This document shows positions 23,482-33,547 of a stretch of DNA of 64,000 nt, in pieces. The stretch is from Colletotrichum lupini (lineage: Eukaryota; Ascomycota; Sordariomycetes; Glomerellales; Glomerellaceae), in the NCBI RefSeq assembly GCF_023278565.1, contig NC_064678.1, positions 6,138,001 to 6,202,000 of the forward strand. The letters are read 5' to 3'. Numbering within the stretch: the first letter of the stretch is position 1; each line of letters starts with the position of its first letter. The position numbers were made by a program, and so were the translations under genes. The notes under the pieces were generated by a model. It made no database searches and was not told where the DNA came from. It was given only the letters and a program-made list of their open reading frames with translations.

Positions 23482-25857
23482 GGGAATGACCAATGGTTGA
23501 GTGAGCGTTTTACTCATGACATCCTATTTGTAAAGCCGACGGGATTACTTGGATTTCGAATACTCAGTGTCATTCTGGTGCTGCCTCGAAGGAAACGATT
23601 ATCTTGAGAGAACATCAACCCCTCAATCGCTCAGAACTCAGAATTGTGTTGCAATAGTGTCCGGGCGTATACTTCAATCCTGCAAGATTGACTATTCGAA
23701 CGATCTGAAGTGCAACAGGCGAAGCATGAGCTCGATTCTGGAAGCATTAAAGAATGGGGTCCCCTGGTGACGATCCTCAGCCCATCGGCACAGTGCCGAG
23801 CAAGGCCCGCGGTAGCGCATGGTTTCTAGGTTTCGGGAGTGGATACCGAGGCAGATGTTCCTGGACTAAGTCATCTATATCTTTCTTGACACCGGTTGAC
23901 TAATCTGATGTGATGACAAAAAGTGCGGGAAACTGGCATCAAATTGATTCCGATAGGCGGTGTTCGCACCTATATCGAGACCGCAGAGAAATCCTACCTC
24001 ACTAAAGGTACCCAGTAAACAAAGCTGCATGCATATGACACTAAGACGGCCCAAGTCCTAACGTGGGCTATCTGCAACATGCATGAAGACCACATCACCA
24101 ACATCGCCGGGATTCTCATTGTCAGAATATCACAAAGCAAAACCCAAAAGGGCGTCCCGAAAGCTACTCACGCGCGGTTGTGACTCGAAATATGTCGACT
24201 GGCTCCGCGACGGCCACTTTCGAAACATAGGCAAGGAGCAAGGCAACATAGACGCTTCCCACGCCGAGAGCGCCCAAGACGAACACCAGATCGGAACACT
24301 TGACCGCAGCTGTGCCATACGCACAAGAGAACTGGCTGTAACTATCACCGCGGTGGAATTTCCAACTTCCGACTCTTTTATTGCGATTGCGAACCAGCTC
24401 CAGGTCATTTAAGTCTCCACTCCGGTTCTCGAGTCAGCACCGGCGTTTGCAACGTGACCGGGCCTGAGCACGCAGCCATTGACACGGCATCTTAAAGGCC
24501 GAAACGAGTCAACAGAAGCAGGCAGTCGCTCGATAGCTCGTTTCAGGGGTTTCCGTCTTGTGAAAGTGGAGTGACATATTGCTAAATACTAAGCAAACCG
24601 TATATCGAATCGTGTCTTTAGCTGATGAAGACATTCTCTGACGGGCTGACGGCGCATGGATGGGAGGAAAGCCAGTTCTCGACGCCTTCGACGTCTTTCT
24701 TCCGAGAAATTCATGAAACATATCAGCCGATCAATGCTCAGTACCTTACTACTGACTTATCAGCATTGAATGATTATAGAAACACTCACCGTTGTCCTCT
24801 GAATTGCCCAAAAGCTCGTCGAGCAGGTTAGAGCGACTCTCTATATGCTCATCCCAGAAGGCACTGGTTAAAGGGCTTGGCATCACTGCACTGTTAATCA
24901 ATCCGATTAAGCATTTATTTGAGGCCCAACGTTCAGTTGAGGCCCAAGAAGGAATGATGCACAAAAGTGGCCGAACTTGGAGTGAACTAGGAAACTTGGA
25001 TCTGACCCCCGCAAGCATCAGGAGACGTCATGCATCGAATGTTTTCTAGGTCTCAATTACTGTTTCCAGATTGATTGACGAGTCCAGCTTCTCTTGTAAA
25101 CAGAGGATATTGTTCGCATGTGCTGGCAGGGATTCATTCTGAGGCTGGTGTGCGACGATTTCGTCATCTGGTCTTGGTGTTGGTGAAGCTGAAGGCATTG
25201 TGTAAGTGAGAATGAACAGATCCATTTTGTACGACAATGCCGGCTGCCCCTCCCTTCGGAATTGAAAGCGCATGTTTGGGCTTAGCCTGGCCAGGTTTCC
25301 TTGCAACATTGATCTCGAATTGGATGCGATTAGTCTCGCAGCATCTATGAGGTAGGACGTAAGGGATGAATGTGACCGTTTTCCTGTAAGGGGTGACATG
25401 CTGGTGACTACACCTGTCTGCTCTTGGCATTCCAGAAAGAAGTTCTCCCGGCAAAACTCGATAAAGAGCAATGATTTTGCTGCTTCGCTCATCTGAAATT
25501 CATTGAAGGACTATCCTGCTCCGAATTCCGCAATATCCGAGCGGCCTGATTTAGCTTCCGCTTGGGGCTGAACTATTGATGTGACGGCGGTGGGATCTAC
25601 GACAACGACAACTAAGCTAACCATATATGTTCATTGAGACAAACGCGATAAGTTACCAACAACGCGTCTGTTCTAATCATGAAAGGGGTGAGCCACAACC
25701 CTTGGGCGATACTCTGGAACGCAGCGCTAGCATACAAGGGATGAACACTCCCTCGGAGGAAATCTCTCAAAACCTCACCCAAAGCCTTTTCTCTGTCCCA
25801 ATGGGGATCCTTTCTAAAGGCCGCTTGAATCGCAAGTCTACACACAATAACCACATC
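23482..25857. other. Intergenic, no convincing gene
   Basis: About 2.4 kb of GC-balanced sequence. Around 24100-24420 three frames are open at once; one reverse frame reads a hydrophobic segment (DLVFVLGALGVGSVYVALLL) before a GTGAGT donor-like site. The reverse frame 25046-25492 (148 codons) is open but unrecognised. These could be eroded genes. None is supported by a domain, so I annotate none. Confidence 0.4.
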
Positions 25858-27222
25858 ATGGGCATCATCGGAGGGTACCCGAAACGGCGCTTCGGCCGCT
25901 TCGGCCGCTTCGCCAATGCAGCTGCAGTGGGCGTCTTTTTCCTATTCTTGTGGATATTCCGTGAGCAGCTGGGCCTCGATCGTGTCGGCATGGATTCGAG
26001 CATGGTGCCATGGATTCCGCGATTGGCCCATCAGGACATCTTTGACTTCGAGCCGGTCAATTCAGACGTCATCCGGGGGGTTTGCGACAGGACAGAGTGG
26101 GATGCAGGGAAGGCGATGCAAGTTGTGTTCACATGCGACAACAATGTCGGTGGGATTGGAAACATCCGTAACTCGATCTTGAACTGTGTGCGATACACGA
26201 TGCTGGCTGGAGGCTCATTGGTCATGCCACGCATCTTCAAGCGCAACGACTCGGACATCTCTCACATCCGGACGGGGCGGCGGCAGGAGATGGAGTACCT
26301 CTTCGACAGGCAACACTTCATCGACTCGCTGCACCTCTCGTGCCCACAGTTGCGCCTCTACAACGACACCGACGAGGTCTACGAATCCCTTGGACCAGCG
26401 CGAACATGGTCTCTCGGCCTCTTCCCAGAATCCCTCGTCGATGAGGAGCACATCGCCAGCACGGGCATCGAGCGCCCGCAAAAGTGGCGGTCGCAACTAT
26501 ACCGGTGGCTGGAAGACATCAACAACACCACCGACGCCGCGCCGACCGGACGCCTCACAGAGGGCCCGATGATGGTGGACCTCGGCCGGTCGTACCTCAC
26601 GTACCCGATCCACAGCGACGGCGAGGTCTTCGCAAACACCTTTGGCACCATCCTGGAGTTCCGCGCGGATGTCCGGCAGCTCGCGAGCGCCACGATCCTC
26701 AGCATCAACAAACGTTTCTTCGGCGCGCACTTGCGCACTGAGAAGGATGCTCTAGACATCTGGAATCCAGCGGACCCGACGTGGGAGTGGTCCGAGTACA
26801 GCAAGCAGACGAACGCATTCTTTGACCAGGCGAGTCGGGCGGGTCTATCAGTCATGTACGTCGCGTCTGGAAATGAGACACAGGTGGCAATGCTCGAGGA
26901 AGACGCTGTGCCGCGCGGGGTGCGGGTCGTGACGAAGCAGGACCTGCTGACGGGGAAGAACCGCAAGAGGCTAGATGCGTTGACGTGGGACCAGAAAGGA
27001 ATGATTGACTTTCTGGTCATGTTGGGAGCGGCGCAGTTTGGAGGCGTGGGACATTCGAGTTTTGCATGGAACGTCGCGCTGAAGAGGCATCTCTTTTCCA
27101 AGGAGATTCCCAAGGAGAAGGACTCGTTCTTGAAGGGGCCGCAGATGCTCAGTGACGATATGAGTCAGATTTATGGCGTGCCGGGGAAATATCCCGAGTA
27201 TGCGTCTTGTTTGTGGCCATGA
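25858..27222 (+). CDS. O-fucosyltransferase-like type II membrane glycosyltransferase
   Basis: This intronless gene encodes about 454 residues from the ATG at 25858; the open frame extends upstream to 25627 and another ATG at 25801 is possible. After a basic tail (PKRRFGRFGRF) a single membrane anchor lies at about residues 18-37, as in Golgi type II enzymes. Three motifs match the GDP-fucose O-fucosyltransferase Rossmann superfamily: NVGGIGNIRNSILNCVRYTM with MPRI (motif I), FFGAHLRTEKDA (the H-x-R motif II) and FGGVGHSSFAWNVALKRH near the C-terminus (motif III). Fungal members are diverse and mostly uncharacterised; fucose as donor sugar is assumed from the fold only. Several N-glycosylation sequons (NDS, NNT, NDT) occur in the lumenal part. 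Confidence 0.82.
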   Translation: MGIIGGYPKRRFGRFGRFANAAAVGVFFLFLWIFREQLGLDRVGMDSSMVPWIPRLAHQDIFDFEPVNSDVIRGVCDRTEWDAGKAMQVVFTCDNNVGGIGNIRNSILNCVRYTMLAGGSLVMPRIFKRNDSDISHIRTGRRQEMEYLFDRQHFIDSLHLSCPQLRLYNDTDEVYESLGPARTWSLGLFPESLVDEEHIASTGIERPQKWRSQLYRWLEDINNTTDAAPTGRLTEGPMMVDLGRSYLTYPIHSDGEVFANTFGTILEFRADVRQLASATILSINKRFFGAHLRTEKDALDIWNPADPTWEWSEYSKQTNAFFDQASRAGLSVMYVASGNETQVAMLEEDAVPRGVRVVTKQDLLTGKNRKRLDALTWDQKGMIDFLVMLGAAQFGGVGHSSFAWNVALKRHLFSKEIPKEKDSFLKGPQMLSDDMSQIYGVPGKYPEYASCLWP

Positions 27223-27471
27223 TATTTTTGCAGGTAAGGTGTTAGTCGAAAGAAAATGACTATTTACTGTTCACCCTTGGATGAAGCTGTATTCTCACAT
27301 TACCTAAGCGCCAGCATGTCCACAAACAGGAGGCCAGGGGGAGACGTTTTGATCATCATCCTGGAGGCTTACTAAGCTGCAGGATGCGCGGGGTTTCTTG
27401 AGTGAACAAGCACTCTCTCCCGATCACTCTTTCACACCACCCATCACCCGGATGCCAAGACGAATGCCAAG

Positions 27472-28326
27472 ATGGAGGCTATTCCGGACCCCAGAGATCT
27501 CCCACCGGACCCACGCCTTCCGGGCCAACAGCCTCGATATTCCCGTGACAACATCATCACCTCTCTTGCGAATTTCTACCAAAGTCTGCCGCACATCGAC
27601 CCCTCTCTAGTTCGTCGTGCGCCGTCGGGGGGTTGGCCAGAAATTACCCCTGAGTCGCTCGCGGCCTCGGGAATGACACATCTGAACGAGCGAGTGGTAG
27701 ACTTAATCAAGCATCTACCCTACATTGATGGCAACCCCCTTTGGATCACTCCGGAAACGTTCCCCATCAACTACCTTACCGCCGTGTCTTTGATACCAGC
27801 CGTTGGAGTGTTCAAGCCCAAATGGCTGCATGCTCTGTCCCACGACCTTCAGTCGTTTGAAGACTTTCCAGCTTGGGTGATCGCCCTCACTATGAGTGTC
27901 AACAGGGACGGTGACATATGGATACTGGACACGATGGATGGCACAGTGACCAAGTACATCATCACGGGCGCTGTTTACCCCGAACCGGCAGGGAGATATG
28001 AAAAGGGCGACCCTAGGATGTGGAGAGAGACACTGTGCGATGATATTACTCTTTCACTGGAAGCGTGGCTAGAAGAAATCATCGACAAGTACAAGACATT
28101 TCAGTACTTTGGCCTTCCCCGTTATGACCACCCAGGTGTCCTGTCGCAAGGTCACTGGGCCGAAGAAACAAAAGTAAGCTGCCGCGCACCTAGTTTCGAT
28201 GAAACCGACTAACTTTTCTACAAGGCACTTCGAGAAATTGTGGTCGAAAACGGGTGGCCAGAAGACTACAATGGCGAGGAGGGCCGCAGGCAACTAGCGG
28301 AATGGTTGAAGAAGGCAGCAATCTAG
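27472..28326 (+). CDS. Conserved fungal protein of unknown function, two exons
   Basis: Exons are 27472-28173 and 28225-28326. The 51-nt intron has a GTAAGC donor, a CTAAC branch site and an AAG acceptor, and joins in phase to give about 267 residues. The start MEAIPDPRDLPPDPRLPGQQPRYSR, the GGWPEIT.E motif, the centre WVIALTMSVNRDGDIWILDTMDGTVTKYI and a C-terminal GWPEDYNGEEGRRQLAEW match a conserved hypothetical family of filamentous ascomycetes. The ILDTMDGTV and W...L segments vaguely recall SMI1/KNR4 proteins, but I would not assign that family. No signal peptide or membrane segment, so probably cytosolic. Confidence 0.82.
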
Positions 28327-28426
28327 TGTAAGGATCAATCAAGCAGCATAGGCACGTTGCGAGAAGAGGTACGAACAGCAGAGTTTGTCAAGTTGTATTA
28401 GAATCTACAGTCAAGATCCAAACATA

Positions 28427-31400
28427 TCAGATACCAGTATACATAGGAATATCAGAGTCAAACGATCGTCCAGGTTGGCTCGGAGGAACGGCTTGGACGA
28501 CGCTGTGTTCATGGACGGATGTTGCCTCAGGTGCCGGCGCTTCCGCGGGCGAGTTAGCCGCCCACTCAGCCTTGTCCCTGAACTTTCTAGCGACATCCTT
28601 CAGCTTCTCAATCTCTCGTGAGCAACTACTATCTGTGCACTCATCGAAGCCAAGGTGATCGCGCAGCTCCTCTGGAGTTGCCACCCTGGTAGAGTTAACG
28701 CCCTCCACCACTAAGCCTGCTGGCTCAACCCAACGCTTCTGTGCCGGACCATTCGGCCAGGTAGCTCTCAGAGCTGCCTCTGCGGCGTGCGTATCAAAAT
28801 ACTCATCCTCGTTGAGGAGAGCGTAGCCGGGGTGCTTCACTCCGTTGATCGTCGGCACACAGATATTGTCCGCGATACCATAATCGTCAGAGTCATCAGG
28901 GAGACCATCAAAGTCGAGCTCCCAAACGAGACGTGAAAGTGCCACCTTTGTCAAATGCCACTCGATGGGCACTCGGGCATCTGGGTTGATGACGGTGGTG
29001 GTCTGATGCATATCACTGGCCACAGGCGGCTGACGGCACTTGTCGAAGATCTTTCCGGCTTCTCGGTTGTCGACCAGGTCGAGATAGCGAACCATCTGTC
29101 CATCTACCGAGGGTGGCTTTGCACTGAGCAATCTCCGTACCTCTGTATCACTATCCTTGATAATGGAGGTGAGCAAGCTGTACCCATCGTTCACAGGTGC
29201 CATGACCGCTGGCGGGTATTCGTCTGGAGAGCATCCGTTAGGCGCATTGATGACGGGATCCCAGAGGGCTGTCGACCGCTGTTGGTTGAAGACTCCTGTG
29301 ATTGGGCGTTTCTTGTCGTCGATCTTGCGGTAAGGGCAGGTGATGGTCTTGTACTGGGGGTAGTTGTCCACAATGGACTTGTAGTTCTTGCAAGCCTCCG
29401 GATAGACGCCCCCATTACCATTGCAAGGAATCTTGTAGCCGTTGCCTGGAAGCTTGCTCGTCGAGACGACAATTTCACTGGTTCGATGAGATGTCATGTA
29501 ACGCTTTTGTCTCTTGCAGGGTCTCCCATCATCCGCACGCTTGGCGTTTGAAGGACACGAAGAGGTCTTTGCCGGTGACTGTTGAATATTAGCATTTGGC
29601 TGCGTGTGAGAACCAAAAGAAAGATGGTGAAAGAAACATACATGAGTAGACTTTGGCGGTCGTGACACTGTCTTGGATGGCTTGTTGAACGAAACGGAGT
29701 GTTCCTTGCCGAAAACCTTGAATACCGCTTTGCCTTCTTTCTCAATGCCATCGGTACAAAGTTGAATCAGGGCTGGAGTCGCGGCGATCTCGGCAATATC
29801 CAGAATTTCGCCTAGAATCAGTCAGGTTAAATTGCGAAATGCAGGGGCGAAATGAAAGAGGCATGGAAGTCGTGGAACATACCAATGATCGGGATCGCAG
29901 CCTCAATCAACTCCAAGGGTGCTAAGAGAGCAGGAATAGCGAGTCGACAGAAAGCCTTGGCTGCAATGTCGAGAGCTGCTTGTTCAGCCGCTTCTTCGGC
30001 CAACTCCTCGGCCTTTTCTTTGGCTTCCTCCTCTAGCTCTTCTTTCGTTGGAGCTGATTCGAAGCCCTTGCAGCAGTAACTCTGAATACCACCAGTGCAC
30101 GTCTGGTCGCCATTCTTGCTGTGGTTGTTCGTATCCTGGAGGACCTCGGTCTCTTCATCATCACAGCCACCCATGCATGACAGACCTAAACCGCGATAGC
30201 CGCGCCACTTGCAAGTGCCCATATTCGTGCCGTCATCGCAACAGAGCATGCGATACTTATTCTTGTCGCAGCGATCACTGGTTGAGAGCATGCCGGGCTG
30301 CCCATTCATCTGGGTGACCGGATTAGTGCCCTTCTTGCAGCTCGCTCCGCAATCTGTCGTGTAACATGAAACTCCGGCGGCCAGTCCTTGAGCCATTTCC
30401 TGGGCGTCTTCTTGCTGACCAGTGGTGACACCGGAAGCGGGAGCCAATCCATTGTCTTCTCCCTGGTCCCTTTGATCCATGGCCCAGACCTAAATCACCG
30501 AGTCAGCTTGGCAATTACTTTAGGCAGAATATAAGTATTACTTACCATTGTGCCTCCCAAGCAGCGGGAGTTGGCAAACTTGCGCTTCTGTTCAAAGGTG
30601 TCGTCGTCGTCGTAAGAGACCCACTGGTTGTCATCCCAGGTAATCCATTTCACCATGGCGTCCTTGTCCCACACGGGCTTTACGCCGTTGTAGTCAATGA
30701 CACCATTGATCTCTTGCAGGGTCAAGATGCCCGATGCATTCGAACATTGCCCTGCCAAGGCACCACCAGAGAATTGGCACACGCCGTTGGGCTTATTGCA
30801 AGAGGGATCAGAAAGCGTGAAGCTGCGTCCGTACCACCCGAGGCCAAGTATGACCTTGGCAGGCTTCACGCCAGCTCTCCATAGGAGATCGAGGCCCATG
30901 TCGATCTCAGTAACATTAGTATGAGGCGCAAGGTAAGGTCCGACGAACTTGGACGCAGCGTCCCAAGTTCCGTGCACTTTCAAGTTATGTTAGTCCAAGG
31001 TTGAGTAATGTTGTGTTGGAGATTGAGTGAGACTCACAGTCATAAGCCATGAAGTTGAACCAATCGACATCTGCTGCAATAGATGCAAGATCAAAGTGCT
31101 GAAGATACCAGTATGACGTCGGCAGCGTCATTGAAATTCCGTAGCGTGAGCCTGGCAGAGGTCAGTCGAGCCGAAATGTCATTAAACTAGATAGGAACCG
31201 CACCAAAAGCAGCCCTGAGCTCTTTCGTAAGAAGAGCGTAGTTCTTCTTGTCTGCTGTGACGCCGCCTCTGTCGTCGGCTTGAGGGTACTCCCAGTCAAG
31301 ATCAACACCGTCGAAACCATACTGCAAGTTCATAGATATCAGTCTTAGGAAACAATCCCTCCAATGACGCTATTCAGACTGGACTGTTGATGGTATCTTA

Positions 31401-32258
31401 CGTGCTCCATGAAATCAATCAGGCCAGAGATGAACTTCTGCCTGTTACCGGATGTGCTCGTCATGTCGCTGAAGGCTGTCCTGGTAGCTCCGGGGTCGGT
31501 GAATGACCATCCACCAACAGAGATCCAGGCCTCTAATCCGGCGTTGTTCTTCTTCAGTGCTGTGAATCGGCTGTAAAGCTTGCCAGTCTCGGTGTCCATG
31601 GGAGCAATCTGGAAAGTCTGTGGGTCAAAGAATGCAAAAGCAAAGTTGATGTGAGAGAATCCGTTGAGGTTGAGGTCCTCCGGCGAAACTGCTTGGCAAC
31701 TGCGAGTGTTGGACCATCCCTCATAGTAACCAATTGTGCGCTTAGAGACAGAATTGCCTGAACAGGATGGTCTTGTGACATTTCCACAACCGCCAAAATC
31801 CTTTTGGCAGCCTTTGCCGCAGAAATCACTTGTAGAACCACAGAACCTGGTTTATTGATCAGAGAATGTATGCTTGATATGGGGTAGTAAAGGTTCATCA
31901 ACTTTATCACTTACCCAAACTCAGAACAGCAGACACTCAAGGGGCATTCCTGAGAGCCTTCTTTGCCGTATTGTCCACATTGAGCTTTGGCATCACAATT
32001 TGATGTGCAATTGCCCTTGCCACACTCTGTTGGAGAGTAGCCGCAAAGCCCATTGGTACCACAGCAAGCCGCATTCTCACATGGAGTGTCTGCATTGCAT
32101 GTGCCAGTCGGAAGGGCTCGTCCGGTAAGAAGGTGTTCAAGAGAAGGAATTGAATAAGGAGTGATAGGCGCGACGTGATTGTTAGAGTCTAAAGGAACGG
32201 CTGAGATGAGGAAAGGAATGGCTGCCATAAAGGCGTAAAGAAGAGTGAGTGGAAACAT
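28427..32258 (-). CDS. Killer-toxin-like subgroup-C GH18 chitinase, eight exons
   Basis: Exons on the minus strand: 31915-32258, 31402-31846, 31204-31321, 31038-31151, 30546-30976, 29883-30489, 29642-29811, 28427-29578. All seven introns (52-80 nt) have GT...AG ends and phases agree, giving 1,126 residues. Residues 1-21 are a signal peptide. About 53-140 is a Cys-rich hevein-type chitin-binding region (ChtBD1). About 150-490 is GH18 with intact catalytic DGVDLDWE (Glu near 274). A Cys-rich module follows (about 515-600), then an acidic Glu/Ala helix, a hydrophobic stretch (about 660-687) and a long unknown C-terminus. This is the architecture of fungal subgroup-C chitinases, related to the alpha/beta subunits of yeast killer toxins, which bind and hydrolyse chitin. 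No LysM domains here; they lie in the divergent neighbour. All catalytic residues look intact. Confidence 0.93.
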
Positions 32259-33547
32259 CCCCGCGGCCTTGAATGACTCTTTGGAGTCTGGAATGATGGG
32301 TGACTTCGAAGCAAACCAGTTTCTAGAGCAGAACGGCAGCTCCCAAGACACAAATATTGCAATCGTGTTAACCCAAACTCAGCTCTTGACAGTCGAGAAG
32401 CGGCGTGTTGTTCATCAACAGGCAACAACAGCGTGCTCGCTTGCTGGCTCCTGATCCACCCCGGGCTGCAGGGGTTATGGTCGCATTTCGACTCGGGCCA
32501 TTTGATGCAGAGTGAGATTAAGCTGATGCTATGGGTACATGAAGCGCCGAATACCGCCCATTTCAGATAGATTTATGGATTGCAGGTTGCTAAAAGCTCA
32601 CCCTTGAACACCCTCAACATGTCGATCCAGGCTCTGATGATCAGACTGTCTCGGCGGCTTCGACCGGCTTGGCAGGAATCCCTCGTCAGCCTGACTTGAG
32701 TTGGTATCAAATGACCCTCTTTTGACTAAATTATCATCTCACCTGCTTCCGAAGCCATCCCAAATTCAAGACCAACGGCCGCAGGGAGTAAGCAGGTTGG
32801 TTGCATAGAGTTGGCGATGTGACCCTTCAAGCCTTGTTGGGCGGAGAATGTCATCTAACCCCCGGCCCCTGTCACAAAAAAGCTTACCTGGACTTGGCTA
32901 CTCTTGGCCATTCTTGGCTCCCCTCGGCACAAAAATGCCGCTGACATGAACCACTTTTTGAGTCCAGATGACTGCTGTGCCGTAGGCTACTGAACGGCAT
33001 CGGGCCGCTGTGCTTACTTGGAGGCAAGAAAGATTGAGACAACTCCTTTTCCTTGCATTTCGGACTAGCAGGCAGACCTATCAAAACGCGTCGCAGCTCG
33101 CGTAAAGGAAGAAAGATGCGATTGCCGACCCAGTTGCGGGACATCCGACTCCGGCAAGGATTTCAACCCAGCAGAATGAGCTCCCGTCGCGTGCAGTTCT
33201 TCAATCTCCTCGGCTTCAATATCACACGGCCAGGGTAGAGCGTTCCTTGCAGGCCCCATACTTAGAAGCTGCAGCCTGCAGCCTAATGCAACTTCCCTGA
33301 GCACTTTGGTACCACTGCTGTCAGACCAATTTCCGGCCTACTAGTGCCAAATCTGATGCCGACAACATCAATGGGAGACTCGTACCAGCTGATCATCTGT
33401 CGATGTCTTTCTCTTTCAGTCAATTGTGAGTGAGTCCAAGGTCCATATACCGAAGGCTTCGCACATGAGATGAGCCGCAGCACCAATCCCGTGTCTGTCC
33501 GTTTCTTACCAGCACAGAGCCCGCCGCTCTAGGCAATTTACTTCATC
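32259..33547. promoter_or_regulatory. Shared intergenic region of the divergent chitinase/LysM pair
   Basis: The chitinase starts at 32258 (-) and the LysM gene at 33548 (+), so this 1.29-kb region must hold both promoters and could coordinate them. Short open frames inside have no recognisable product. I could not identify specific operator sites. Confidence 0.6.

Noticed and set aside
24083..24420. Three simultaneously open frames; a reverse frame with a transmembrane-like segment before GTGAGT
   Set aside because: No start, no upstream exon and no family match; all frames being open makes chance likely. Could be revisited with RNA data.
25046..25492. 148-codon reverse-strand frame
   Set aside because: No domain and unclear neighbours; a second frame (25164-25454) overlaps it.
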